DNA of 64,000 bases. Source: Streptomyces wuyuanensis. GTDB taxonomy: Bacteria; Actinomycetota; Actinomycetes; Streptomycetales; Streptomycetaceae. The notes beneath the pieces are model-generated. The model saw nothing but the letters and a program-made list of their open reading frames with translations. It was not told the DNA's origin and did no database searches. Location: the NCBI RefSeq assembly GCF_900103455.1, contig NZ_FNHI01000005.1, forward strand, positions 1 through 64,000, in the 5' to 3' direction. Positions within the stretch are counted from its first letter, which is position 1. Every line of letters starts with the position of its first letter. Positions 25,147 through 33,834 of the stretch are shown piece by piece. Position numbers and translations under genes: made by a program.

Positions 25147-25623
25147 TCAGACCCTGCCGCGGCGGCCGCGCAGGTGCTCCGCCACCGGTTTCAGGGATTC
25201 GTGGAGGTCGGCGAGCGCCTCCGGGGACAGCAGGTCGATGAAGTGCTTGCGCACGGACTCGACGTGGTGCGGCGCGACCTTCTGCATGGTCTCCATGCCC
25301 TGGTCGGTGAGCACCGCGTACAGCCCGCGGCGGTCGGACTCGCAGTTCTCCCGGCGCACCAGGCCCGCGTTCTCCATGCGGGTGATCTGGTGGGAGAGCC
25401 GGCTCTTGGACTGCAGCGTGGCCGCCGCCAGGTCGCTCATCCTCATCCGCCGCTCGGGGGACTCCGAGAGGTTGACGAGGATCTCGTAGTCGTTGTTGGT
25501 CAGGCCGAACGGTTGCAGATCCTTTTCCATCTGGTACGTCAGCAGCCTGTTGACGTCCAGATAGGTGCGCCAGGCGCACTGCTCCGTATCGCTCAGCCAG
25601 CGCGTGGCCGTCTCGGTCTCCAT
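25147..25623 (-). CDS. MarR-family transcriptional regulator
   Basis: 158 residues. The winged-helix core is clear: PFGLTNNDYEILVNLSESPERRMRMSDLA, recognition helix region SKSRLSHQITRMENAGLVRRENCESDRRGLYAVLTDQG. N- and C-terminal helices form the dimer interface. A single Cys sits in the wing region (RENCESD), which could allow redox control. ATG 25623 lies within the palindrome TCCATATATGGA, suggesting autoregulation. Convergent with the kinase gene; the AIM24 genes follow upstream in the same direction but 119 bases away. Confidence 0.92.
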   Translation of the reverse strand: METETATRWLSDTEQCAWRTYLDVNRLLTYQMEKDLQPFGLTNNDYEILVNLSESPERRMRMSDLAAATLQSKSRLSHQITRMENAGLVRRENCESDRRGLYAVLTDQGMETMQKVAPHHVESVRKHFIDLLSPEALADLHESLKPVAEHLRGRRGRV

Positions 25624-25630
25624 ATATGGA
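25619..25630. promoter_or_regulatory. palindrome over the start codon of the MarR gene
   Basis: TCCATATATGGA, a 12-base perfect palindrome in otherwise GC-rich DNA, contains the ATG of the MarR gene. A site at this place would let the protein block its own transcription or translation start. Confidence 0.4.
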
Positions 25631-25741
25631 TGCTACCCTAAGAAGTTGAAATCCGGACGAAGGCGGGGACGGTCCCATCCGGCACCCCGAGTCCCCCGAG
25701 AAGGGTGCAGACGTTCGACGTCACACTCCGCAGCCTACCGC

Positions 25742-26515
25742 TCACAAGCCGAAGCGACGCTGGAGGTCCCCCAGCTGACCGGGCAGACGCGGGGCGGAGC
25801 CGTGTTGACCGGGGCCGTGGCCTCCGCCGGGTACCCCGTCCGCATGCGGGACGACGCCCGTCGCCTGTTCGGGCATGAGCGTCTCGGTCGACTGCAGCAG
25901 CACCGTGCCCGCACCCACGAACTCGAACTGGTGCTCCTCTCCGGACGCCCCGCCGATCCCGGACAGCTGACGCAGGCCGCCCATGACCCCGCTCATGTAC
26001 CCGTGGTCGTAGTGGTGGCACGGCGAGGGGCAGTCCGCCCAGCCCACCAGGGCCTGCGGGTCCACCCGGATCGGGGGCTCCACGAAGACCACGGGTCCGT
26101 TCGACGCCGCGACGAACTTCCCCGTGCCGATGAGCGTGAGGAAGCCCGGCACGATCGACTGCTTCAGGGCGAGCGAGGGCTGGTACGCCAGCAGGTTCCC
26201 GGCCCGGATCGTCAGATTGCCCTCGTCGAGGTCGAAGGAGTTGACGTCGAAGGCCCGGTCCGCGAGCAGCATCTTGCCGCTGCCCTCGGCCACCACCCAG
26301 TCGCTCGCGTGCAGCGGCGAGTGGAAGCTGGTGCGCATCAGCCGGTCCAGCCGGCCGTGGCCGATGCCGTTGAAGTCGATCCGCCCGTAGTAGGCGATCA
26401 TCTTCCCCTTCTGCAGGAACCACTGGGAGCCCTTGAGCTCCACGCAGAAGGTGTACGGGTTGACGTTGTCGTCGCTCGGCAGCGTCATCGGATCATGAAT
26501 CACCGGCGTGCTCAC
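25742..26515 (-). CDS. AIM24-family protein 1
   Basis: 257 residues, third gene of a leftward three-gene operon of AIM24 (TRAP-like double-stranded beta helix) paralogues. Family motifs: CVELKGSQWFLQKGKMIAYYG, VAEGSGKMLLADRAFDVNSFDL, NLLAYQPSL and VDPQALVGW. GTG 26515 overlaps the stop of the preceding gene by four bases. Compared with its paralogues it has an extra C-terminal tail of about 45 residues rich in Gly, Pro and His, and a Cys/His cluster CPSPCHHYDHGY that might bind metal. No signal peptide. Cellular role in bacteria unknown. Confidence 0.87.
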   Translation of the reverse strand: MSTPVIHDPMTLPSDDNVNPYTFCVELKGSQWFLQKGKMIAYYGRIDFNGIGHGRLDRLMRTSFHSPLHASDWVVAEGSGKMLLADRAFDVNSFDLDEGNLTIRAGNLLAYQPSLALKQSIVPGFLTLIGTGKFVAASNGPVVFVEPPIRVDPQALVGWADCPSPCHHYDHGYMSGVMGGLRQLSGIGGASGEEHQFEFVGAGTVLLQSTETLMPEQATGVVPHADGVPGGGHGPGQHGSAPRLPGQLGDLQRRFGL

Positions 26516-27162
26516 AGCTTCTCCTCCGACGCCTGGACGTACACCGCACCACTGCCGCTCAGTTCGAGCTGGAACGCCTCGCCCGAACCGCGCCCCACCA
26601 TGTCCCGCCAGCCCAGCGCGGTGGAGAGCTTGTTCCGTACGTCGCCGTGGTGCGCGACGTACGCCTGGGGGTCGACATGGACCGGGCGGCCCGGTGTGAT
26701 GGGCAGTTCGATCACCCCGCCGTGGGCCATGACCGCGACCGAACCGTGTCCCTTCAGGGTGGTGGTGAACAGGCCCTGGCCGGTGATCTGGCCGCGCACC
26801 ATTCCCATCACCCCGCCCTGCGAGCCCATGAACATCGTGCCCTGCTGCAGCGTGCCGTCGAAGGCGAGCAGCCGGTCGGCCTCGACGTACAGCGTGTCGC
26901 CGGTGAGGGCGATGACCTGGATGTGGTGCCCGCCGTGGCCGAACATGACCGTCCCGGAGCCCTCGACCGTCATCAGCGGAGTCGCCTCGTCGGCGACCCG
27001 CCGGCCGATCATCGACATCAGGCCGCCCTGGCCGCCGGCGATGTTCGGGGTGAAGGAGACGTCGCCCTTGTAGGCGAGCATCGCGCCGCGCTGGCTGTAC
27101 ATCTTCTGGCCGGGGACCACCGTCGCCTCGACCATCTTCGAATTGATCTCGCGGAACGGCAT
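26512..27162 (-). CDS. AIM24-family protein 2
   Basis: 216 residues, middle gene of the AIM24 operon. Repeated beta strands with GAMLAYKGDVSF, VEGSGTVMFGHGGHHIQVI, LYVEADRLLAFDGTLQQGT, GQGLFTTTLKGHGSVAVMAHGG and VDPQAYVAHHGDV. ATG 27162 shares one base with the preceding stop (TGATG), and GTGA links it to the next gene. No membrane helix or signal. The fold is the mitochondrial biogenesis AIM24 domain; bacterial function unknown. Confidence 0.88.
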   Translation of the reverse strand: MPFREINSKMVEATVVPGQKMYSQRGAMLAYKGDVSFTPNIAGGQGGLMSMIGRRVADEATPLMTVEGSGTVMFGHGGHHIQVIALTGDTLYVEADRLLAFDGTLQQGTMFMGSQGGVMGMVRGQITGQGLFTTTLKGHGSVAVMAHGGVIELPITPGRPVHVDPQAYVAHHGDVRNKLSTALGWRDMVGRGSGEAFQLELSGSGAVYVQASEEKL

Positions 27163-27794
27163 CAGACGTCACCTCCGACGGTGTTCCGCTCGCTCGGCTG
27201 CACGTACACGAGCCCGTCGCCCTCGAACCGGATCTGGAAGGCCTCGCCGCCGCCTTCGCCCAGGAGCGTCCTGAAGGTGACTCCGGACTGGAACTGCTGC
27301 TGGAGGTTGCCCTGGTGCGCGACATAGGCGCCCGGGTCCACGGAGAGCGGGTACTGGGGCGTCACGCGCAGGACCACGGCCGGGCCGTCCGACATGATCG
27401 CGGCCTGGCCGGTGCCCTCCACCGTCGTGGTGAACAGGCCGTTCCCGGTCGCGCCGCCGCGCATTCCGGTGAAACTGGTGCCGGTGCGCAGCCCGCCGTC
27501 CGTGCAGAGGAGATTGCTCGACTCGACGTACAGCTTGTCGCCGTGCAGCGAGACGAGATTGATCTCGGAGGCGCGGTCGGCGAAGTAGCAGGTGCCCTGG
27601 CCCTTCACCTCCATCAGTGTCATCTGCTCGCCGGTGAGGCGCCGGGTCACCATGCCGCGGATGCCCTCACCGCCGCCGGAGAGTTTCTTGAAGTCCATGT
27701 GGCCGTCGTACGCGACCATGGACCCGTTCTTCGCCTTGACGGAGTCCCCGGTCATGTCGACGGCGAGCACTTTGCTGCCTTGAAGTCGGAACAT
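27162..27794 (-). CDS. AIM24-family protein 3
   Basis: 210 residues, first gene of the AIM24 operon. Begins MFRLQGSKVLAVDMTGDSVK; motifs GSMVAYDGHMDF, VKGQGTCYFADRASEI, LYVESSNLLCTDGGLRTGT, GNGLFTTTVEGTGQ and VDPGAYVAHQGNL match its two neighbours. ATG 27794 is chosen from the conserved beginning; the ribosome-binding site is weak. Divergent from the DUF3817 gene. Three adjacent paralogues suggest a hetero-oligomeric assembly, which is inference. Confidence 0.88.
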   Translation of the reverse strand: MFRLQGSKVLAVDMTGDSVKAKNGSMVAYDGHMDFKKLSGGGEGIRGMVTRRLTGEQMTLMEVKGQGTCYFADRASEINLVSLHGDKLYVESSNLLCTDGGLRTGTSFTGMRGGATGNGLFTTTVEGTGQAAIMSDGPAVVLRVTPQYPLSVDPGAYVAHQGNLQQQFQSGVTFRTLLGEGGGEAFQIRFEGDGLVYVQPSERNTVGGDV

Positions 27795-27973
27795 TGCCAC
27801 GGGGTGAAGGTACTGGGCGGGGTGCGTATTCGGACAGGCCCCCAGGAATGAACACGACCCTGACCCCACCCCGAGGCCACCCGGGTAAAGGGCGGTAAAA
27901 GCGCGGTGCCAGAATGGCTACGCTTGTGCGTCCGTTCACAAGACCATCGCCCCCTCCCCCTGAAGGTGCCTCC

Positions 27974-28318
27974 GTGGACATCAAGACCGCCTCCGCCCTC
28001 CACCGCCTCCGGCTCGTCTCCGGCCCCGAGGCCGTGTCCTTCCTGCTGTTGCTCGTCTGCTCGGTGCTCAAGCGCACGACGGAGTTCAACGCGGTCCCGG
28101 TCATGGGTGCGATCCACGGCGTTCTCTTCGTCCTCTACGTGATCTTCTGGCTGGACGCCTGGAACCGCACCAAGTGGGACGTCAAGACCGCCGCGCTCTT
28201 CTTCGTCCTCTCGGTGCTGCCGTTCGGCGGCTTCTACGCCGACCGCAAGCTCAAGCGCGCCGCCGAGGACGCGGTCATCGCCTCCCGCGCCCGCCGCGAG
28301 GGCACGGTGAACGCGTGA
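27974..28318 (+). CDS. DUF3817 integral membrane protein
   Basis: 114 residues with three predicted membrane helices: [39 protein letters not shown] and [19 protein letters not shown]. The motif GAIHGVLF and the end FYADRKL are typical of DUF3817. GTG 27974 follows GAAGG; the longer frame from 27914 adds a Pro-rich stretch without a ribosome-binding site. Its stop overlaps the thiamine-binding gene start (GTGA). A second DUF3817 gene lies at 29505. Function unknown. Confidence 0.85.
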   Translation: MDIKTASALHRLRLVSGPEAVSFLLLLVCSVLKRTTEFNAVPVMGAIHGVLFVLYVIFWLDAWNRTKWDVKTAALFFVLSVLPFGGFYADRKLKRAAEDAVIASRARREGTVNA

Positions 28319-28608
28319 TCGTCGCCTTCTCCGTCACCCCGCTCGGCGTGGGCGAGGACGTCGGCGAGTACGTCGCCGACGCGGTCCGCGTCGTCCGCGA
28401 GTCCGGACTGCCGAACCGCACGGACGCGATGTTCACCTCGGTCGAGGGCGAGTGGGACGAGGTCATGGACGTCGTCCGGCGCGCCGTCGCGGCGGTCGAG
28501 GCGCGCGCCCCGCGCGTCTCCCTCGTCCTCAAGGCCGACATCAGGCCCGGCGTCACGGACGGCCTGACCAGCAAGGTCGAGACGGTCGAGCGCCACCTCT
28601 CGGCCTGA
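28315..28608 (+). CDS. MTH1187/YqgV-type thiamine-binding protein
   Basis: 97 residues with the family pattern: [43 protein letters not shown] and [13 protein letters not shown]. Members are small ferredoxin-like-fold proteins reported to bind thiamine-like ligands. Starts at GTG 28315 inside the previous gene's stop, so it is translationally coupled to the DUF3817 protein. A strong terminator follows 22 bases after the stop. Confidence 0.9.
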   Translation: MIVAFSVTPLGVGEDVGEYVADAVRVVRESGLPNRTDAMFTSVEGEWDEVMDVVRRAVAAVEARAPRVSLVLKADIRPGVTDGLTSKVETVERHLSA

Positions 28609-28630
28609 CCGGGCCCACCCGAGACCCCGG

Positions 28631-28658
28631 CGGTCCCCGGCCGAACGGCCGGGGACCG
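28631..28658 (+). terminator. hairpin terminator after the thiamine-binding gene
   Basis: Perfect 12-bp stem (CGGTCCCCGGCC and complement) with loop GAAC, extended by imperfect pairing of GAGACC with the following GGTCTC. Confidence 0.8.
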
Positions 28659-28870
28659 GTCTCTCGCCGGGGAGCCGATCGCCCGGCGCGACCCGGCGAC
28701 TCACGGTGCCGGCCGCCGCCCCGGGCGCGTGCCGGGTCCGGTGGCCCTGCGTGCCGTGCGGCACCGGTGGCGGCGGAGCGCGCGACGGGAGGAAGCCCGG
28801 TCGGGGGCGGGGAGGACCGAAGTTCGAGACAGGGCTGACCAGCATGTGACCAGTGGGTAAGGTCGGTGCC

Positions 28871-29380
28871 GTGCCGAAGCCGCTCAGCCTTCCCTTCGAC
28901 CCCATCGCCCGAGCCGACGAGCTCTGGCGGCAGCGCTGGGGCCCCGTGCCCTCGATGGCCGCGATCACCTCGATCATGCGGGCCCACCAGATCCTGCTCG
29001 CCGAGGTCGACGCCGTCGTCAAGCCGTACGGGCTGACCTTCGCACGCTACGAGGCGCTGGTGCTGCTCACCTTCTCGAAGGCCGGTGAGCTGCCGATGTC
29101 CAAGATCGGCGAGCGGCTCATGGTCCACCCGACCTCCGTCACGAACACCGTGGACCGCCTGGTGAAGTCCGGTCTGGTCGCCAAGCGGCCCAACCCCAAC
29201 GACGGCCGCGGGACGCTCGCCTCCATCACGGAGAAGGGCCGCGAGGTCGTCGAGGCGGCCACCCGCGACCTCATGGAGATGGACTTCGGGCTCGGCGCCT
29301 ACGACACCGAGGAGTGTGCGGAGATCTTCGCGCTGCTTCGGCCGCTGAGGGTCGCCGCGCACGACTTCGACGAGGGCTGA
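28871..29380 (+). CDS. MarR-family transcriptional regulator, probable regulator near icmA
   Basis: 169 residues. MarR core: MRAHQILLAEVDAVVKPYG, YEALVLLTFSKAGELPMSKIGERL, recognition segment HPTSVTNTVDRLVKSGLVAKRPNPNDGRGTLASITEKG. GTG 28871 gives the conserved start PKPLSLPFDPIARADELW; GTG 28853 would add six residues. It precedes a DUF3817 gene and icmA on the same strand. The 22-bp palindrome at 29880 directly before icmA is a good candidate operator for it. Effector unknown, possibly an acyl-CoA. Confidence 0.9.
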   Translation: MPKPLSLPFDPIARADELWRQRWGPVPSMAAITSIMRAHQILLAEVDAVVKPYGLTFARYEALVLLTFSKAGELPMSKIGERLMVHPTSVTNTVDRLVKSGLVAKRPNPNDGRGTLASITEKGREVVEAATRDLMEMDFGLGAYDTEECAEIFALLRPLRVAAHDFDEG

Positions 29381-29504
29381 GCCGGGCCGGGGCCGGGCGG
29401 CCCCGCGCGACTGCGGGCCGCCCTCCGGGGACGGGTGCCGGGCGGCTCCGCGGAGGGCCGACCCGCCCGAAGATCGCCCAAAGCGGACCGTTACGCTCGG
29501 CGCC

Positions 29505-29837
29505 ATGAAGAAGAGCGTCCTGACCCGCTACCGGGTGATGGCCTACGTCACCGCCGTCATGCTGCTCGTGCTGTGCACCTGCATGGTGTTCAAGTACGGC
29601 TTCGACACGGGTGAGGACATCACCTTCGCCGTCTCCCAGGCGCACGGCGTCCTCTACATCATCTACCTGATCTTCGCCTTCGACCTCGGCTCCAAGGCCA
29701 AGTGGCCGTTCGGCAAGCTGCTGTGGGTGCTGCTCTCCGGGACGATCCCCTTCGTCGCCTTCTTCGTCGAGCGCAATGTCACACGTTCGGTCGCGCCGCT
29801 GGTCAGCGAGCCGCAGCCGGCCGTCGCCAAGGCGTAG
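29505..29837 (+). CDS. DUF3817 integral membrane protein (second copy)
   Basis: 110 residues, three helices: RVMAYVTAVMLLVLCTCMVF, AVSQAHGVLYIIYLIFAFDL and KLLWVLLSGTIPFVAFFVER. The AHGVLY motif and FVER end mark DUF3817. ATG 29505 has no ribosome-binding site; TACGCT at 29492-29497 is placed so that transcription might start at the ATG, making it leaderless. Lies between the MarR gene and icmA. Function unknown. Confidence 0.87.
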   Translation: MKKSVLTRYRVMAYVTAVMLLVLCTCMVFKYGFDTGEDITFAVSQAHGVLYIIYLIFAFDLGSKAKWPFGKLLWVLLSGTIPFVAFFVERNVTRSVAPLVSEPQPAVAKA

Positions 29838-29841
29838 TCAC

Positions 29842-29867
29842 CCCGCCGTACGCACGCGTACGGCGGG
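29842..29867 (+). terminator. hairpin terminator after DUF3817
   Basis: Perfect 11-bp stem (CCCGCCGTACG and complement) with loop CACG, five bases after the stop, isolating icmA from upstream transcription. Confidence 0.8.
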
Positions 29868-29879
29868 CTGCCATCGACA

Positions 29880-29901
29880 TTTACTTGGACGTCCTAGTAA
29901 A
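29880..29901. promoter_or_regulatory. 22-bp operator-like palindrome before icmA
   Basis: TTTACT-TGGACGTCCT-AGTAAA pairs at 10 of 11 positions. It ends nine bases before the icmA ATG. Its position would block a promoter whose -10 region is within it (TAGTAA, 29895-29900). The MarR regulator at 28871 is the likely binder. Confidence 0.7.
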
Positions 29902-29910
29902 TTCGTGGGT

Positions 29911-31611
29911 ATGGACGCTGACGCCATCGAGGAGGGCCGCCGACGCTGGCAGGCCCGCTACGACTCCGCGAAGAAGCGGAACGCCGACTTCACCACGCTC
30001 TCCGGTGATCCGGTCGAGCCGGTCTACGGGCCCCGGCCCGGCGACACCTACGACGGCTTCGAGCGGATCGGGTGGCCGGGCGCGTACCCGTTCACCCGTG
30101 GTCTGCACCCGACGGGCTACCGCGGCCGCACCTGGACCATCCGCCAGTTCGCCGGCTTCGGCAACGCCGAGCAGACCAACGAGCGGTACAAGATGATCCT
30201 GGCCGCCGGCGGCGGCGGGCTCAGCGTCGCGTTCGACATGCCGACGCTGATGGGGCGCGACTCCGACGACCCGCGCTCCCTCGGCGAGGTCGGCCACTGC
30301 GGCGTCGCCATCGACTCCGCCGCCGACATGGACGTCCTCTTCAAGGACATCCCGCTCGGCGACGTCACCACCTCGATGACGATCAGCGGTCCCGCCGTCC
30401 CCGTCTTCTGCATGTACCTCGTCGCCGCCGAGCGGCAGGGTGTCGACCCGCGCGTCCTGAACGGCACGCTCCAGACCGACATCTTCAAGGAGTACATCGC
30501 CCAGAAGGAATGGCTCTTCGAGCCCGAGCCCCATCTGCGCCTCATCGGCGACCTGATGGAGTACTGCGCCCGCGACATCCCGGCGTACAAGCCGCTCTCC
30601 GTCTCCGGCTACCACATCCGCGAGGCGGGTGCGACGGCCGCGCAGGAGCTGGCGTACACGCTCGCCGACGGCTTCGGGTACGTGGAGCTCGGCCTCAGCC
30701 GCGGCCTGGACGTGGACGTGTTCGCGCCCGGACTGTCCTTCTTCTTCGACGCGCACCTGGACTTCTTCGAGGAGATCGCCAAGTTCCGCGCTGCCCGCCG
30801 CATCTGGGCCCGCTGGATGAAGGAGGTCTACGGGGCGAAGACCGACAAGGCCCAGTGGCTGAGGTTCCACACCCAGACCGCGGGCGTCTCGCTGACCGCC
30901 CAGCAGCCGTACAACAACGTCGTGCGCACGGCCGTCGAAGCCCTCGCGGCCGTCCTCGGCGGCACGAACTCGCTGCACACCAACGCCCTGGACGAGACGC
31001 TGGCACTGCCGTCGGAGCAGGCCGCCGAGATCGCCCTGCGCACACAGCAGGTGCTGATGGAGGAGACCGGCGTCGCCAACGTGGCCGACCCGCTCGGCGG
31101 TGCCTGGTACGTGGAGCAGCTCACCGACCGCATCGAGGCGGACGCCGAGAAGATCTTCGACCAGATCAAGGAGCGCGGCCTGCGCGCCCACCCGGACGGC
31201 AAGCACCCCATCGGGCCCATCACCTCCGGCATCCTGCGCGGCATCGAGGACGGCTGGTTCACCGGCGAGATCGCCGAGTCGGCCTTCCGCTACCAGCAGT
31301 CGCTGGAGAAGGGCGACAAGCGGGTCGTCGGCGTCAACGTCCACCACGGCTCCGTCACCGGCGACCTCGAGATCCTGCGCGTCAGCCACGAGGTCGAGCG
31401 GGAGCAGGTCCGCATCCTGGGCGACCGCAAGAGCCGCCGCGACGACGCCCGCGTCGAGGCGTCGCTGGAGAAGATGCTGGCCGCCGCCCGCGACGGCTCG
31501 AACATGATCGAGCCGATGCTCGACGCGATCCGAGCCGAGGCCACGCTCGGAGAGATCTGCGACGCCCTGCGGGACGAGTGGGGCACCTACACCGAGCCCG
31601 CCGGCTTCTGA
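29911..31611 (+). CDS. icmA: isobutyryl-CoA mutase large subunit IcmA
   Basis: 566 residues, the substrate-binding TIM-barrel subunit of adenosylcobalamin-dependent isobutyryl-CoA mutase, which interconverts isobutyryl-CoA and n-butyryl-CoA. Methylmalonyl-CoA mutases have Tyr and Arg at the two substrate-specificity positions; here they are Phe80 ([10 protein letters not shown]) and Gln198 ([10 protein letters not shown]), the residues known for IcmA. Length and ends fit IcmA; there is no B12-binding domain, so the small subunit IcmB must be encoded elsewhere. ATG 29911 lacks a good ribosome-binding site and may be nearly leaderless. MeaB and the adenosyltransferase in this window would support it. 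Links valine catabolism to polyketide precursor supply. Confidence 0.95.
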   Translation: MDADAIEEGRRRWQARYDSAKKRNADFTTLSGDPVEPVYGPRPGDTYDGFERIGWPGAYPFTRGLHPTGYRGRTWTIRQFAGFGNAEQTNERYKMILAAGGGGLSVAFDMPTLMGRDSDDPRSLGEVGHCGVAIDSAADMDVLFKDIPLGDVTTSMTISGPAVPVFCMYLVAAERQGVDPRVLNGTLQTDIFKEYIAQKEWLFEPEPHLRLIGDLMEYCARDIPAYKPLSVSGYHIREAGATAAQELAYTLADGFGYVELGLSRGLDVDVFAPGLSFFFDAHLDFFEEIAKFRAARRIWARWMKEVYGAKTDKAQWLRFHTQTAGVSLTAQQPYNNVVRTAVEALAAVLGGTNSLHTNALDETLALPSEQAAEIALRTQQVLMEETGVANVADPLGGAWYVEQLTDRIEADAEKIFDQIKERGLRAHPDGKHPIGPITSGILRGIEDGWFTGEIAESAFRYQQSLEKGDKRVVGVNVHHGSVTGDLEILRVSHEVEREQVRILGDRKSRRDDARVEASLEKMLAAARDGSNMIEPMLDAIRAEATLGEICDALRDEWGTYTEPAGF

Positions 31612-31631
31612 GCCGCAGCCGCCGACCGGTC

Positions 31632-31675
31632 GAGGACCGGCCGTCGCCGCAACAGCGGCCCGACGGCCGGTCCTC
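31632..31675. terminator. bidirectional terminator between icmA and the kinase gene
   Basis: Perfect 15-bp stem (GAGGACCGGCCGTCG and complement) with a 14-base loop, between convergent stops. Confidence 0.8.
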
Positions 31676-31693
31676 CGCGTTCCGGCCGGTGCC

Positions 31694-33085
31694 TCACGAC
31701 GCCGTCGCGCCGAACGCGAGGCGGAACAACGCGCCGCCGCCGGGCGCGTTCTCCGCCGTCAGTTCCGCACCGTGCGCCCGCGCGATCTGGCGCGCCATCG
31801 CCAGCCCCAGCCCGGAACCCGGCAGTGCCCGGGCCGACTCCGAACGGTAGAAGCGGTCGAAGACATAGGGCAGATCGTCGGGCCGGACGCCCGGGCCGTG
31901 GTCCCGCACGGTGAGGTCCGCGGTGGTGAGGGCCACCTCCACCGCCGCGCCGGCGGGACTGAACTTGGCCGCGTTGTCGAGCAGGTTCGTCAGCAGCCGG
32001 GACAGCCGGGCCGGCACGCCCGGCAGGGTGAGGCCCAGCGCCGCGTCCTCCACCCAGAGCGTGAACGCCGTCCCCGGCCAGTGGGCGCGGGCGGCGTCCA
32101 CCACGTGCTCGGTCAGCGGCCGCAGTGCCACCGCCTCCAGCAGCGGATCCGGCTCCTCGTCCCTGGCCAGCTCGATCAGGTCGTTCACCAGACCCGTCAC
32201 CTCGCGCAACTGCCGGGCGAGCGCCCCCGAGGCCCGGTCGCGCTGGGCGACGGTGAGCCGGTCCGCCCGGGTGAGGAGCTCCGCGTTGGTGCGCAGTGCC
32301 GTGAGGGGGGTGCGCAGCTCGTGGGAGGCGTCCGCCACGAGACGGCGCTGCGCCGTGACCGACTGCTCCAGCTCTCCCAGCATGGTGTTGAACGTCGCGG
32401 CCAGCCGCGTCACCTCGTCCTCACGTCCCGGCGGGCCGGGCGGCAGCTCGATGCGGTGCCGCGGGTCGCGGGTCGCTGCGATGCGCTCGGCGGTCGCGGT
32501 GAGCCGGGCGACCGGCGCCAGCCCGGTGCGCGACACCGCGTATCCGAGAGCGCCTGCCAGCAGCACCCCGGCGCCCCCGACCAGCGACAGCAGCCAGGCC
32601 GCCTGCCGCACCCCCTGCTGCACGGTGTCGGAGCGCAGCGCGACCTGGAGCGCCCTGCCCTCGCCGAAGTTCGTCGTGAACATGCGCGCCGGCGCGCCCG
32701 CGACCGTGGTGTTGCTGAAGTACGGCGCCCGCTCACCGGCCGCGACCTCGCGCACGGGGGCGGACACCGGCAGCGGATGGGGCTTGCGGGCGTCCGCCGC
32801 GGGGTCGGCGGGGACGATCTGCGCACAGGCGGGTGCCGACAGGAAGCGGCACTCGCCGGCCAGGACGTCCGGCGCCGCCCCCCGGTGCTGCTGGACGACC
32901 TGGGTCGCCGACTGCGTCAGGTTGAGGTCGAGCTGGCGGTACATCGCGTAGCGCAGGACCACGAAGGCGGCCGCGCACACGCCGACCGCCACCACGGCGA
33001 CGGCCGCCGACGCGGCGAGCGCGAGCCGTGTGCGCACGGGCCTGCGGCGGCGCCAGCGGGCGCCCAGCCTGCGGGCGCCGCTCAC
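31694..33085 (-). CDS. sensor histidine kinase of the MurG-like/LegB-like cassette
   Basis: 463 residues. Helix 1 about 20-45, an extracytoplasmic domain of about 120 residues with two Cys (ECRFLSAPACAQ) that could form a disulfide, helix 2 about 165-190, HAMP, then LVADASHELRTPLTAL (phospho-His), NLLDNAAKFS, VRDHGPGV and PGSGLGLAMA. GTG 33085 overlaps the regulator's stop (GTGA). Architecture resembles MprB/CseC-type envelope-stress kinases. The divergent MurG-like and LegB-like genes suggest it senses a cell-wall or lipid-intermediate signal; that is inference. Confidence 0.93.
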   Translation of the reverse strand: MSGARRLGARWRRRRPVRTRLALAASAAVAVVAVGVCAAAFVVLRYAMYRQLDLNLTQSATQVVQQHRGAAPDVLAGECRFLSAPACAQIVPADPAADARKPHPLPVSAPVREVAAGERAPYFSNTTVAGAPARMFTTNFGEGRALQVALRSDTVQQGVRQAAWLLSLVGGAGVLLAGALGYAVSRTGLAPVARLTATAERIAATRDPRHRIELPPGPPGREDEVTRLAATFNTMLGELEQSVTAQRRLVADASHELRTPLTALRTNAELLTRADRLTVAQRDRASGALARQLREVTGLVNDLIELARDEEPDPLLEAVALRPLTEHVVDAARAHWPGTAFTLWVEDAALGLTLPGVPARLSRLLTNLLDNAAKFSPAGAAVEVALTTADLTVRDHGPGVRPDDLPYVFDRFYRSESARALPGSGLGLAMARQIARAHGAELTAENAPGGGALFRLAFGATAS

Positions 33086-33771
33086 CCGAGGTCCAGCCGG
33101 TAGCCCACGCCGTGGACCGTGTGCACCAGCCGCGGCTCGCCGCCCGCCTCCAGCTTGCGCCGCAGATAGCCCACGTACACCGCGAGCGAGTTGGAGTCCG
33201 GCCCGAAGTCACGGCCCCAGACCCGCTCGTGGATCAGCTCCCGGGTCAGCACCTGCCGGGGGTGGTGCAGCAGCAGCTCCAGCAGCGCGCACTCGGTACG
33301 GCTGAACTCCAGCAGACGCCCACCGCGGGTGCCGGTGCGCGCCGCCGGGTCGACGGCGAGGTCGGCGAAGCGGAGTTCCGCGGGGCCGTCCGGACCGTCC
33401 GGAGCCGCCCGGCGCAGCAGGGCCCGCACCCGAGCGGTCAGCTCGTCCAGCGCGAACGGCTTCACGAGGTAGTCGTCGGCGCCCGCGTCCAGTCCGTCCA
33501 CACGGTCGCTCACCGCGTCCAGCGCGGTCAGCACGATCACCGGCGTACGGTCCTCCAGCGCACGCAGCCGCCGGCACACGGCGAGCCCGTCGAGGACCGG
33601 CATCCGCACGTCGAGCACCAGCGCGTCGGGCTGCCAGGCGGCCGTCTCCGACAGCGCGGCCAGCCCGTCGGCCGCCTCCCGCACCTCGTAGCCCTCGACG
33701 CTCAGGCCGTCGGCCACCGCCGCCCGTACCTCCGGGTCGTCGTCGACGACCAGGATCCTCGCTGCTCCCAT
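33082..33771 (-). CDS. OmpR-family response regulator of the MurG-like cassette
   Basis: 229 residues. Receiver: RILVVDDDPEVRAAV, phospho-Asp in DALVLDVRMPVLDGL (about 53), TALDA and LVKPFALDEL. DNA-binding winged helix: LEFSRTECALLELLLHHPRQVLTREL, SNSLAVYVGYLRRKLEAGGEPRLVHTVHGVGYRLDLG. ATG 33771. Only 63 bases separate it from the divergent MurG-like gene, so a single operator could control both directions. The stretch contains TTCTTAAGGCG-like AT-richer DNA near 33810. Confidence 0.93.
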   Translation of the reverse strand: MGAARILVVDDDPEVRAAVADGLSVEGYEVREAADGLAALSETAAWQPDALVLDVRMPVLDGLAVCRRLRALEDRTPVIVLTALDAVSDRVDGLDAGADDYLVKPFALDELTARVRALLRRAAPDGPDGPAELRFADLAVDPAARTGTRGGRLLEFSRTECALLELLLHHPRQVLTRELIHERVWGRDFGPDSNSLAVYVGYLRRKLEAGGEPRLVHTVHGVGYRLDLG

Positions 33772-33834
33772 GAGCTCAAGCCTGCCAAACCGGGCTCTTA
33801 GAACCTTCTTAAGGCGTTCCGCCAGCGTGCGTCC

